Assembly: GCF_037126465.1 (NCBI RefSeq)
Contig: NC_088206.1
Coordinates: 52,990,841-53,054,840 of the forward strand
Reading direction: 5' to 3'
Source: Ornithodoros turicata
Lineage: Eukaryota; Arthropoda; Arachnida; Ixodida; Argasidae
DNA: 64,000 nt
A program made the position numbers and the translations under genes. Shown one piece after another: positions 34,466-45,360 of this stretch; positions within the stretch are counted from its first letter, which is position 1; each line of letters opens with the position of its first letter. The notes below the pieces were generated by a model. That model searched no databases and was not told the DNA's origin. It saw only the letters and a list, made by a program, of their open reading frames with translations.

Positions 34466-35017
34466 AGAGAGTGAACGTTTCGTCGCCTATCCGGGTGGCA
34501 TTATCGCTACGACAGAGAACAGTCACAAACAACATCGAAGGAGACAAATCAGTGGTGTGCATTCCTTTCATCCAAGGTGTTTCATACGCAATTTGAAGGG
34601 AACTGTGCCCATCAGGCATTAAGACTGTGCATATAAAGTTAAGTGCACAGACTGTGATGCAACCTACATTGGCAAAACAGACAAAAGACGTGGGACAAGA
34701 CTAAAAGAGCACACAAGGGACGTTGCCAAGGCTTCTAATGCTGCTGAAACCAGGACCAAATTAGTCTACCATTGTTGGCCTAATGAACATGTATTTAATT
34801 TTGATGGTGCGGTAACCTTTGCACATGACTAGCGATGTGGCCTTAGAAAGTGCTTCGAGTCCTGGTTTATCACACGTGATACATCATCCTGTAATACAAA
34901 CAGTGGTCCCCTATCGCATGTGTATGACGCCCTCTTAGATAAGTAGGTTGATGTGCTCGTCTTTGGCCCTTGTTGTACTGATGATGCCACCTGGATAGGC
35001 GGCAAAACATTTACGCT
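34466..35017 (+). mobile_element. Penelope-like retroelement remnant
   Basis: A GIY-YIG endonuclease fragment is framed by an inverted repeat: GATAATGCCACCCGGATAGG on the minus strand at about 34475-34504 and GATGATGCCACCTGGATAGG at about 34981-35000. Inverted or partial repeats of this kind are usual in Penelope-type elements. Confidence 0.7.
34620..34945 (+). pseudogene. GIY-YIG endonuclease domain of a Penelope-like element
   Basis: VKCTDCDATYIGKTDKR carries the GIY-YIG-type core (TYIGKT), then RLKEHTRDVA and, after an in-frame stop, RKCFESWFITRD with the expected Glu. Stops and the missing reverse transcriptase make it a relic. Confidence 0.75.
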
Positions 35018-36224
35018 CCATTTTTAGTCGTTATGTTAAGCGGTGTTTGCAGTAAAGGATGCTACATTATAAGGTCATCACCCGGCATTTGGAATATATT
35101 TTCAAGTAAAGTTGTTTTAGAAAGCTCATTACATTGTAGAAATCATTCTTGTTGCCTATTGTTTAGGAGATACCATTTTGCAGTCACGTGGGGCACTGAA
35201 GGGCCGATTTCAAAAGTAAAGGCAATCTGATTTATGTTCTTGCCGACATGGCACAGCGTACGCACAAGGTAGCTCCATTTCAGGAGCCTGGGAACACTCA
35301 AAGCAACTAGTGTGCTAGCATTAGATATTGTGTGCAGCATTACATATTTGTTTTTGCTAGGGCAACTAAGAAGGGTGGATACAAGGACAATTACAACCTG
35401 CTTCCACAGAAGACACTCAGATTCATTAGCAATTTCCTGCAAGAGAGCTAAGGCTTTTCCAGATTACTAGAACACGGGTACCTGATTATAGATAACAAGA
35501 ACTCATACACCAGAGCTCAGTGTTACACACACCCTGCTTTCCATCAAAACTGTTAAAAGTGTTAAAAGGTGTGACCCCCTAAACCTGCACGAAATTCCTG
35601 GGGTGTCTTCGCTGGGCACTGTCACTGTTCCTCTCATAAGGTGCTCTCTATGAACCTGACTCCCTGTTCTGGATGCACTGCCTGAGGGAACTCCAGCATG
35701 CTTTCCCAACATGAATGGTTGCAACTTCTACGAGTAGTGTTGTACTTACTGAAAGCAATATGAAATACTATGACTTCACAGGTTATGTTGATATCCTTCC
35801 TAAGACTGAAGAGAGACGTTGCTTGCTCCCTTAATTCCAAACCGCACTATCAGACACAAGCCCACTTGCCACCAAGCCGATGAGTATTTCCTCACAGTCA
35901 GGACAATCAAGGGAATCAATCACTGAGGCTCAGAAAAGCTGTTTTCTATGTGGATCTCATCCAGGACTGAGACATGACTAGCCCCAAGAAAGCAGCAGGT
36001 TTTCTTTGAATTTAGATGTGTCAGCTTTTAATTTCCTCCATCCCCCTTTTTTTATGTAGTACCTGATTTAGCCTTGTACAGCTTTGGAGATTGAGGATGT
36101 GGAGATGATGTAAGAGGTGGAATTAGGCTTTAGGCACAATGAGGCAAAGTGTGACAACATACCTTCTGAGAATGTTTATGTATCACACACACAAAGAGAG
36201 GTTAGGTATTACAATAGATGTTAC

Positions 36225-36340
36225 ACGTTTTTCGGGTTATATTTATTTATTCATGAATACACCTCAAAGGCCCTTGCAGGCATTACATGAGGGGGGACAA
36301 CAACATGGGTCACTTAACAAATACAGAAGTTAAAAGGAAC
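36225..36340 (-). mobile_element. Possible LINE 3' end
   Basis: TATTTATTTATTCATGAATAC followed by CTCAAAGGCCC on the plus strand has the form of an inverted LINE 3' terminus with short A/T repeats. It is recognised by pattern only. Confidence 0.3.
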
Positions 36341-36843
36341 ATGCATATTTGAAAAACAGACTCTGCTTTTCATTTGTTCATCAGTCTTGCTCAAGAAATT
36401 GTAGCAACGGTACACAATGTCAGGAAAGGAGTGCTCATCTATCACTCCGCAAGACTCATTAAAAAGGACTGTTTCAACACAACATATTGAACTGATGAAC
36501 GATGCATCATCCTGAGAGCTATAAGTAATCCTAAATACAGATGCTGAATTAGTTTAAATGCGATAGACGAGCTCTGCGAAGAGCTGCCTCCAGTTAGGAT
36601 GTTGGGTACTTGAAGCCTGTGGCAGTTTCCGTGTGGAAGGCTCGCCAGATCCTGTTCACTGCACAGGCTGGGATGACCATGTTCTTGTTTTTCCCAAGCT
36701 TGTGGCAAAAACACGTTGCGAACTGGCGATATGCAGTATATCCATATCGTCTACGCAGATGTACGTAAAATATAGTTTAGGCAAACAGGTAACCGGTCAC
36801 AGTACAGGGTGTGTGTCATGGCATTTCCACAGGTACTTGAAAG

Positions 36844-36997
36844 CAGGCGCGGATCTAGGGGAGGGAGGTCCAGGGGTTTGGACCCCCCTCAATTCCAGAC
36901 TTGAACATAGGGTTCAATGGACCAATGGACCAATTCCAGCGTGCACTTGGCACTTGTTCATAGCGGATCCCCCCCCCCCCTCGGAAAAATGCCCCTG
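36844..36997. mobile_element. Short hAT MITE
   Basis: Begins CAGGCGCGGATCTAGGGG and ends GCCCCTG, with exact 8-bp flanks CTTGAAAG at 36836-36843 and 36998-37005. A C run at 36970-36980 lies near the right end. Confidence 0.8.
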
Positions 36998-37389
36998 CTT
37001 GAAAGCGACTGTAATTTACCTGCACACGCCCTGTATATTACCACATGCTGTATTCTTTTAGAAACGAACATTTTTTACTTTTCAGTGAATCGAAAGTAAG
37101 AACACTCCATATCGCTAAAAGCCTACGCGAAAAACATAAGCACAGGGCAATACACAAAAAGGTGACTTAAGACATATCACCTTGACAATTACACAGTGGC
37201 ATAACACTGCTTTTCTCCAGTTCACAGTTCTGTATTGTGTCGTCTTTTATGTGGTGCGCCCTGCACTGGTGTTTTTAGCGACCTTAATGCACGACAAAAC
37301 CAATTTTGAGCGCCCAAATTTTAACATCGTTCGACAGGGCCAAATGTGACTTACTTGTGAATATGCTCGCTCATACGTTCGCGCTGCCC

Positions 37390-37600
37390 ACGGAATTCAA
37401 TATATGCCATCTTCAGGACAGTCGCATTGAGACATAGAAGTTGCAAATCTTCGTGGGTTGTAATGCACTCATATTGCTGTCATTCGGCTGCGCTTTCGAC
37501 CTCTTGCAGCACAAGCATTCGATCTCCTTCCGCATTATGACACACCAGCCGCACCGGCACCTTAAACAGGAAGTACGCATTAAATATGAGGACACAAAAT
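37390..37600 (-). pseudogene. Cysteine-rich exon resembling the P2RX7 C-terminal zinc motif
   Basis: The frame reads RCRCGWCVIMRKEIECLCCK, matching the CxCGxCxxM...ExxCC layout of the P2X7-type intracellular zinc domain found in many invertebrate proteins and transposon-linked genes. It ends at a stop at 37390-37415, on the same strand as the exon at 37666-37835 and inside the right end of the TTAA-type region. Confidence 0.5.
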
Positions 37601-37665
37601 TTCAGAGAACACGTTTACATGTTCGATCACAGTGTGCGTTAAAAAGCTCATCGCTTACCTGTCTG

Positions 37666-37835
37666 TCGAAGACAGGCGACTGATATCATGTTTGCTTCAT
37701 CTGTGACCGATGTTCGTACAGCTTTGACTTCGGCACGCATTTGCAGCATCGGCGACGTCTCGAAAGCGAGGCTTCCGAACTGTTCAGCACACAGAATTTC
37801 CTTCTCGATCGCAGAAAGGTCAGAAAAAGATTACA
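37666..37835 (-). CDS. Exon with a splice donor, unknown protein
   Basis: The minus-strand frame reads LSAIEKEILCAEQFGSLAFE, then MLQMRAEVKAVRTSVTDEAN and LRQTGKR. A GTAAGC donor follows CGACAG at about 37665. The segment is helical and could be a coiled coil. With the zinc-motif exon downstream it suggests a spliced gene reading inward from the right terminus at 38186. Confidence 0.4.
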
Positions 37836-38204
37836 GGCTCGAAGTCTCCGCATTCCTTGCTTCGACGTCCATATTGAAGATCGCTTTCCGGATGCCGCCG
37901 CTCTCACAAACTAACAACAGAACTTCCGGTCCGGGCACCCAATGAAACGTGAACCTCATGTTTTCGTCACGCACACAGAAATTGGCGGATATCCACTACA
38001 AAGAGGCTAGATTTCGGCGCCGATTGCGCGAGTTGAGGAGGAAAAGCCAAGCTGGTTTTCAGCTCCCCGTTTGGCAAACTTTGCCGCCGCGCACAGCCAA
38101 AATATTTCGCGTGTGGCTTGGAGGCATATTGTACCTTTGTAATAGATGCAAACGAAAGATTTGTTGAACTTCTGGTCAGAGTCCCTTTAATACATTGTAC
38201 AAAG

Positions 38205-38434
38205 CAGTGGTTTATCCAGAATCCCAAGCACGGACGGGTGTCGGGAAAAATTGAGGGGGGGGGGGTCATTATTATAGTTACGTCATTACAGCTTAACCTA
38301 CCATTACCGACAATATCTAAAGCTGAAACCGTAAGGGCACCCCCCGTAGGAGGTACGCTGGTGAAAACGTTAGGGGGTGTTACTGAACATTTGGGGGTGT
38401 TAGGGGGGTGTATGAGGGTTTGGATAAATCGCTG
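38205..38434. mobile_element. hAT MITE abutting the TTAA-type terminus
   Basis: Begins CAGTGGTTTATCCAGAATCC, and the right end inverse is CAGCGATTTATCC. The 8-bp flanks GTACAAAG at 38197-38204 and 38435-38442 are identical. It lies 18 bp from the terminus at 38186. Confidence 0.85.
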
Positions 38435-38754
38435 GTACAAAGTACTCGGACATTTTACACTCTGGAGAGTACCGCGTTATTGATGGTTCTGGCATTACAA
38501 TATGATGAAGAGGCCTTTATGGTCACTGAAATGGTTGGCGCTGCTGGGCAGGAAGTGCACGGGTTTCCGTTTATCATTTGCAAAGACCACTCATCTTCAT
38601 AAACTTTCCCTAACCGTTTAGTCCGCTCATGACCGTATCCTGCCGTATCATGACATTGTCGTGTAAACATAAACAAGCCCTCGCCACAACTTTCGGTGCC
38701 ACGAACACTTCCGGTCTTTCCACGACTAAGGACGCTCGGAACCAGCCACCATGC

Positions 38755-38815
38755 AGAATTATATCTTTCGCTTTTCCGATTTGTTGAAAACGGGAGGCGT
38801 ACACCTTTTTGTGAC
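38755..38815. mobile_element. Fragment of a foldback MITE arm
   Basis: GATTTGTTGAAAACGGGAGG followed by CGTACACCTTTTTGTGACA matches the inner arm of the foldback MITEs at 40049 and 56930. The outer arm is absent. Confidence 0.65.
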
Positions 38816-39135
38816 AGTTGAATTGCCACTTGTTGTTACTTTGTTTGCAACCATTGTTACTTTTTTTTTGTCCCCCGAACAACTTCACTTTATTAAACTA
38901 AGTTGAACGAACTCGTCTGAACCAAGCAAGGGCGCTGTTTGGATCGTGCGTTTCAGTACGTTAAAAACATGACAGTACGTACAAAATTTCAAGATTGTTC
39001 AAATTAACCCAAAGCATAGTTTATCGGAGCTTTAATAAAGGACAGCCTATTAAGCAATGCCCTACGACAGCTACTCCTACATCGATTCATATGCCATTGA
39101 TATGTCTCTATGGGAAAGAGACTTTTTTTTTAGAG

Positions 39136-39352
39136 TACTGTAATCGTATTTTTATTCGCGATGTATTAATTTTCGCGAATTTCGCGACCGCTAAAAAATA
39201 GCGAAAAATGGTATTCGAGAAACACAGCTTGCCGTTTATCCCGCGCAAGGAAATAGCCCTGGAACCGCGAAATTAAATACTCGCGAATAATTGCGCAAAT
39301 GACTGAATGCGTGATTCGCGAAAATTATTACATCGCGAATAAAAATACTGTA
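39136..39352. mobile_element. MITE with TATTTTTATTCGCGATGTA inverted repeats
   Basis: Left GTATTTTTATTCGCGATGTA and right inverse AGTATTTTTATTCGCGATGT bound about 215 bp, and TTCGCGAA motifs recur inside. TA dinucleotides are at both borders. Non-coding. Confidence 0.75.
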
Positions 39353-40048
39353 TATGCTTTATGAAACGACAAACAACTGAGAAGCAAAATAGAACAAGCA
39401 AATGAGTATAGTAAGGGCGTCCTTTCAACCAGATTCTTCAATGAGGAGTTTTTAAAAATTGATAAATAATAATCCGTCCAGCGGTCGTCATCTACAACGC
39501 ATTTGATGTCTCACTCCAATGTAACTGCTCATTGCCACAAACACGTGAGCGCTTTACTTCATGCGTTTGTTTAAGGCGGACTCACTTCTTAAGAAAGTCT
39601 ATGGGGAACTTTTGTTAGCAGGGTTCCCGTAAACCCCTCTAAATTTCTACACGAAAGAGGTGCAGGCGTATTCCCCTTGAGTTTATCTAGGGAATGACAC
39701 ATTTTTGAAGGCCTGACGCGATCCATTGATTTTTGGCGAATTAAAGTTTGCCAAATTTTCAATCCATGGGAGTCCATGGGGATGCAACAAAATCGCTGCC
39801 CTCGGCACGCCCGGCCGCGATATTTGGGCCGAAATGGTGTCGTTCCCTAAGTGTCTGGGAATTGATTACAATCAACAAATTCGACAAGCTTACTGCAGTT
39901 TTCCAGATCCCTGCGAATGAAAATAATGGTTTTGTCGTTTGCTAGCATGTTCTGCACGCTGGCACCGATTACATTTCTTCTGCGAGAGGCGGAGAAAACA
40001 ATTTTGCGACCGGGTGCAGCCAACCTCTCCGGAAGCGAACTTTACCTA

Positions 40049-40272
40049 CACTCTTAAAAATGAACTTCACCGCATAGCACGCTCCTAGCCAACCATCATC
40101 TCGAGTGATATCGTTATCTGTCCTGATTTGTTGAGAACAGGAGGCGTACGCCTTTTTATGACACTTAAGGCGTACGCCTCCCGATTTCAACAAATCAGGG
40201 CGTACAACGATATCATTCGAGGTTGTGGTTCGCTATGAGCGTGCTATGCGGTGAAGTTGATTTCTAAGAGTG
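40049..40272. mobile_element. Foldback MITE, GGCGTACGCC subfamily
   Basis: Termini CACTCTTAAAAATGAAC and the inverse ending TAAGAGTG, with TA at 40047-40048 and 40273-40274. The central arms read GGAGGCGTACGCC instead of the GAGGAGCC of the other subfamily. Confidence 0.88.
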
Positions 40273-40479
40273 TAGATCGCATGAGTCCGCTTTAATTATT
40301 TTTTCGTTTACACTTCAGTTTTCATAGTGGGACTAACTTTCACAAGGTCATGTGACCAAGACATATCCAGAACGCGCGAACAAAGCAAAGAGTAATGTTC
40401 TGCTTGCCTGAACATGGATGTCGTCTGCTACAGTGCAGTAATCCAGGAGGCGCCACTGTCGAGGCGAAGGGAGAGAAGC

Positions 40480-40503
40480 GTGTGTGTGTGGGGGGGGGGG
40501 GGG
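40480..40503. repeat. Short (TG)n and G run
   Basis: GTGTGTGTG followed by about a dozen G residues within otherwise unassigned sequence (40275-41090), where I see no convincing gene. Confidence 0.7.
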
Positions 40504-41090
40504 TAAGGAGGAGTTGTCGGTACTTTGAATATTCAGGGACTTTACAGTTAGCGCCATATTGGCGCCATCTATATTGCGTAGAAGCATCGATCCATTCACG
40601 TCGTACCGCTTCCGCATGGCAGATCCCTGACCGTGAAGCCTTTCGATGTTACGCTGTTGAGGAGTTCTGTTATTGCAATCCATCTCGTTACATCCACGAA
40701 AGGGTTACTCGAAATCACATTGAGCAGCATCAAAATGCTACGGGAGTCCGCACCGCAGTCTTGTTTCTTGCGTAGTTCGCCCAGTCATTTTCTTCTCCTC
40801 GCGGGGCCCATACGCCGCTCTCCGATAACACGGTGCGCCAATCCTCGAGGAGGTCCGTACCATCGATACGCTATAGCGAAGCACATAGCGTCGCACATGC
40901 GCCAACGCCGTAGCTGGTATCGTATCGGAGACATCGGAGATGCTCTTGCGGATACCAGATTGGAGGAACAGCCGCTCTGTTAATTTGAATTTGTGGCTGC
41001 ATGTCATCACTCGCTATGACTCCGTGAAACAGCAGGTCTCCCCCTTGGCTCCTACAAAACCCAAGCATTCACTAACATGGCCTTCAGGTG

Positions 41091-41144
41091 AACACATTGT
41101 CCACCGTGCCCACTAAACTTATAAGGCACCGTCCGCTTCTTATA
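41091..41144. repeat. 54-bp marker repeat r, copy 2
   Basis: Partner of 5048-5101. Only about 100 bp separate it from tetraspanin block 2, against 5.6 kb in unit 1. Confidence 0.75.
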
Positions 41145-41156
41145 GACTGTGTCGCA

Positions 41157-41196
41157 GGGGACGGGGATAAAGCGGTTGTCGTCGACAACGGCTCAG
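41157..41196 (+). other. Actin-like first-exon fragment
   Basis: The frame reads GDGDKAVVVDNGSG and ends TCAG/GTGAGAG, a good donor. VVDNGSG is the invariant N-terminal phosphate-binding loop of actins. Only about 14 codons are visible and the initiator is unclear, so it could be a pseudo-exon or coincidence. Confidence 0.3.
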
Positions 41197-41242
41197 GTGA
41201 GAGGCTGTACTGTAGCTAGGAGCAGCAAAGCACCAACATTGT

Positions 41243-44200
41243 GCGGCCGATCGTCCTTGACCAGTGACGGCGTGAAATGACATGGAACCGCACACTCCCG
41301 AAAGAAGGTAAACTTATACTACAGGGTTTGCAAGAGAAATTACGGGTCCCGGGGATGGGTCATGCCCGCTCACCTCCTCTGTCACCCCCTCCACGTGTCT
41401 CGATAAAACAGTCAAAGTATTTCCTCTTTACATGATTACGACAGGTCTTGGGTCCCGCGGGCTCCGGCCCAGGTCCCGGCGCGCCATCCCCTGCTGCCCC
41501 ACCATCTCGCCGTCTTTGCAATTATACACGGTGTGCAAGGGGTGCGGGCGAAAGATACTGTTGGTAAATGTAACGGTGCACTTTAATACACAAACTATTC
41601 GTATATAGTTAATAGTAAACGCTGAATAAGGTCACCCCATCCGGAAGTGCGACGGAGTAGGTATTGCTGGAGACTGCCTGCTGTCTGTCGGTATGGCGGG
41701 ATACGCTGGGCCATTCACGAGAACGGGTACCTTGCTGACGGGCTCGATGCGTCGTGGTGCAGCTTTTTTGCTTCCAACTTCCACGCAGCCCCTAGGAACA
41801 AGTTTTGTAAGTATAACTTTCGAGCATTGCAATAAAAGCTGCAAGGAGGGAACCCTCAACCACCTCAAAACTCAAACCCTCAAACTTCAACCTACAAGGG
41901 AGGGAACCCTCGTGCACAAGTGAAAGCTATCGTTAAAGCGAGGCTGCGTGATGCATCGAAAGCGTCGCGCACCTCGCATGGAAGCGCATGGGAAACCTGC
42001 GGGTCCGCTGTCAAGGGCTTCCTGGTAACACAGAATAGCGGGTACGGCGTGTCATTTTTTTTTTTTTTAATTTGTGAGCCTCTTCGCAACTCCCCTCGGA
42101 ACGTGTCGCGACCCCCTGAAAGTCGCGACCCATAGTTTGAGAACTACTGGGTTACGCAATGCAGTAAACCCACTCATTATAACGAAACCGCTTTATTCGA
42201 AGTTTTACGTTGTCCCGGCTGAAGTGCATGCCTTTCGAGTCGGGTTACTTATTCAAAAGTGCTGCCAGCTGACTCCTCTTACAGCGAAGGGTATATACAT
42301 ATAGCGAAAGTATATGGCAAACCCAGTTCGTGTCTTTCTCTCTCTCTTTTGCACCTAAATTAAAAGACTGCAAAGGTGCTCATCAACAAGATCTGTTCCC
42401 CTTGTTTCGTGAATATTTGTTAGGAGCGCCGTGGTACTCCTGCGCGTCTCCGATGCTATGTCACTGTTTATCTAGGATTTTGCGCTTCTATCGAACTGTC
42501 ACTCATATCGAGTTTTCACCCGGTCCCGTTCACTTTGTTGTAATGAAGCCTTACTCTCTCTCGTTGGCAGATTTCGTGAAAAATCAGTTACCTCGCGGTT
42601 TAAGGCATGAATTTGCAGCCAAATTGACAGACGAAAAGTATACCTACTTGGGAATGCTTTGCAAGGCTTGGAGCCTGATAATGGACTTGCGCTCTTCCCC
42701 GCGTCTTATGTCCGCGAAGTATTTCTCGTAGAAAGCCGTCAGAGAGACGATCTGATCTTGCACGTTCATAGCCAAGTATCGCATTGCTAGGAAGAACATC
42801 ATGACGACACAGCAGCCAAGTGTAATATACACAGAGTATGACTTCACCTGGAATTTTAACAACATCAAGCAAACTGTTAATATTGGCAGCAGGCATTTGA
42901 AAGCGTATTCCCCAAAGAATCCCACACACTGCAAATTTTATGTGCGACAGAAATCTTTTTTGAATCATGACTGAAATCGCGGTGAAAAGACAGACGCGCG
43001 AGACGGCGCCTGGTGGGAAGCAATCGCCCATTCGTCGAGCAACAGTGTTACATGTCCCGAACCCTCAATCGGCTAAGTCATGGGCTAAGTAGCCAGTTTC
43101 TTGAACCTTCTTTAAAGAGTTTGTTTCAAGATAGTTGCTGACATATGTTCTCTCAAAATCTAGGAACATTGGTGCCATCGTGGAAAGCAGAACTGTCAGC
43201 AGAATCACCATGAGTCGCCCAAGCAAAAATGCACCACGTCCGGCGAACCGGCGTGGTGATAGTAGCGGTCCACAGATGTCGCTGTACGCTCCCATTGTTA
43301 TTGCCATGTTTATGTTCCCCGCCCTACATGGCGGGAACTGCGGAGTTCGTGTAGGGTCTTAGACACATTGCACGTAATATTAAATCTGAATTTTCTAAAT
43401 GTGCGAGGTGGACCTGAACGAAATTTGAGGCGTTTGTATACTAAGCACCCGGGCTGTCAAATGAAATTTTATGCCAGCTGCTTTACAGTAACTTTAATTA
43501 CCTGCGCCAATATGATATTCGTGCAGCTTCGGGTGTAGATTTTCTTCCATGCCTCCTGCTCGGTTATTTTGAGAGCATCCCAGCCACAAAAGCGATTACT
43601 AAGAACCGTCACCATGTCTTCATCGCCGTGACAGCAACAAGAAGCAGGGACAGAGCAGCGCTCGTAGCTGGGATTGGTGTGGGTGCAGTTGAAGTAGATG
43701 TTGTGGTTCCAGTCGTGATAGCCGCTGTCCGTAACGCCGCAACAGCGGTAATAGTACTGCATGAAGTCGATGAGCCTCATGAAGTCGTCGTTGTCTCGAT
43801 AGTGCACGATCAGGTCCAAAGTCACGACGCTGTCCACATACTGCGGGAGAAGCTATAGTTGTACCGGAAGGATTTTATTGTCACGAGCGCCTGAAATCTG
43901 TTTGGTGTTTGGAAATCAAACGGATCCTTGCAGATAATCCTTTTTGAGGGGTAACACCTGAGGGGTACACGTGAGAGGTAAGACTTATTGAATGTTTACC
44001 TTTCTGCTCAGGTGGGGAATGGCAAATGCGAGAACCATCGCGAGCAAGCAAAGCACGACGAGCACGAACAAGGTCTTGCTGTAGAAAGTGAGCAGTTGAA
44101 CGTTCTCTCGGAGGCCGCCGATGAAGCCCAGGGAGGAGACGGTGAAGACAATAATTCCGATGATCAGGAAGGGAATCTCCAGGTTCACGACGATCGTCAT

Positions 44201-45102
44201 CAATACCGAAAGGAAATGAATCTCGTCCCAGCGAAGGTAAAGGCTATAACCCTGAGAGAAACAGCGGTGCAAGTCATGCGAGCTGAGGACGCAGCCTGAT
44301 CGTCTGTAGAGAACAATTCTCCATGATCCAATCAGTACAGAAGAAAGCTTTGTGCGGTTGAATTATACATGGATGTTTTTACTTATAATGGCTGGGGGTA
44401 TAATGCCGTACGTACAGTAAGGCGTTCGGTAAAACTGAACCTCTGTATGCAATAAGGGGATAAGTTGACTTATCCCCTTGTAGTATTTTTGCTGCAATGA
44501 CATCATGCCTGCAAAAGAAAATTTAGGACCAATATTGGCTCGCTAGCGGGAAGGAGGGGGAGGGGGGAGGGGGAGGGATAAGGAACGGGAAATGCGTGTG
44601 TGTCAATGGGACGGACAGTCAGATCAGGCACCTTTTCTACAAATGCATACAAATGGTGTAGCTTAAACTTTGCTGCGATGCAGATATGAACTGAGTTGTT
44701 TGAATTCACGAACTTCAACTTCCACTCTAAAAAAAAAAATGTTATCTTTACCTCACGCGATCGTGTCAGCAGTGTTTTTGAGCGTTGTAATAGGAAAACG
44801 TGTGCACTAATCTAGTAAGTCATATTACGCTGGCCATCTAAGACATTCTTTTCAAGATTGTGCTCCTTAAGCAGCACGATAATCCCAATCCTTGCTGCTC
44901 CACTACACAAAGGTTACTTAACCCTACCTGACACCACCATTAAGGCACTCTGTATTCCTGTTCTATCCGGCGTTGTGGTTGTATGGAGAATGTTTACAGT
45001 TACTTTGATACTCACAGATATTGTGACATCGCCTCCGGCCACGATCATCAGGAGGAGGTTGACGATGATGAGTGGATAGCGAAGAAGGGGATTCACGTCA
45101 AT
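41243..45102. repeat. Segmental duplication, tetraspanin block copy 2
   Basis: Partner of 10671-14812. Matching ends inside exon 1, just before the initiator codon that this copy retains. Confidence 0.9.
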
Positions 45103-45165
45103 CATGGGCGGAGGCTCCGCTGCCGTCATCATTGTTGTTGTTCTCATAGTTCTGAAAACTAGCAT
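42644..45165 (-). CDS. Tetraspanin (four coding exons), complete copy
   Basis: Exons: 45165-45016 (50 codons; the start may instead be the second ATG at 45105), 44251-44000 (84), 43840-43502 (113) and 42847-42644 (67 plus stop), totalling about 314 residues, ordinary for the family. All introns are phase 0 with GT-AG borders. TM1 is RYPLIIVNLLLMIVAGG, TM2 and TM3 are in exon 2, and the large loop in exon 3 has the CCG motif (YYYRCCGVTDSGYHDW) plus Cys in FNCTHTN, ERCSVPASCCC and NRFCGW. TM4 is VYITLGCCVVMMFFLAM, followed by a charged tail. Tetraspanins organise membrane microdomains and integrin partners; the specific subtype cannot be told. Compared with copy 1 one loop Cys is Arg (ECC to ERC), which might unpair a disulfide. 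Confidence 0.82.
43065..43307 (-). CDS. ORF inside tetraspanin intron 3, copy 2
   Basis: Duplicate of the 80-codon frame at 12475-12717, with substitutions including Val to Glu in NYLETNSLKK. It has the same single hydrophobic segment. Its status as an exon is unproven. Confidence 0.35.
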   Translation of the reverse strand: MAITMGAYSDICGPLLSPRRFAGRGAFLLGRLMVILLTVLLSTMAPMFLDFERTYVSNYLETNSLKKVQETGYLAHDLAD

Positions 45166-45360
45166 TATTAGCTAGGTTTTAAAAAGCTCTTTTCAATGCC
45201 GCATTCGGCTGCGCCTTATGCAGGCTAAAGCCGACGTTTTTTCCCCCACCGAGAGAAAGGAAGTACATAGCACAGTGCGCTATTGAATAGTTTCCAAAGA
45301 TTTTGAGGTCGTTATACACACCAAGAATTATACTCACTATTTGGCTGATATTTCCTCTAC

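Larger units (their letters stand above)
28572..38186 (-). mobile_element. Possible 9.6-kb TTAA-type transposon (matching ends)
   Basis: AGGGACTCTGACCAGAAGTT reads inward from 28572 and, on the minus strand, inward from 38186: 20 identical bases. The right flank is TTAA (38187-38190) and the left is CTAA (28568-28571). The ends may belong to one element filled by later insertions (28945-30493, 31100-31660 and others) or to two related copies. Exons of a minus-strand gene lie just inside the right end. Confidence 0.55.

Noticed and set aside
40738..41010. Overlapping ORFs on both strands with arginine-rich sequence
   Set aside because: No motif, no splice support and comparable openness on both strands; treated as chance frames.
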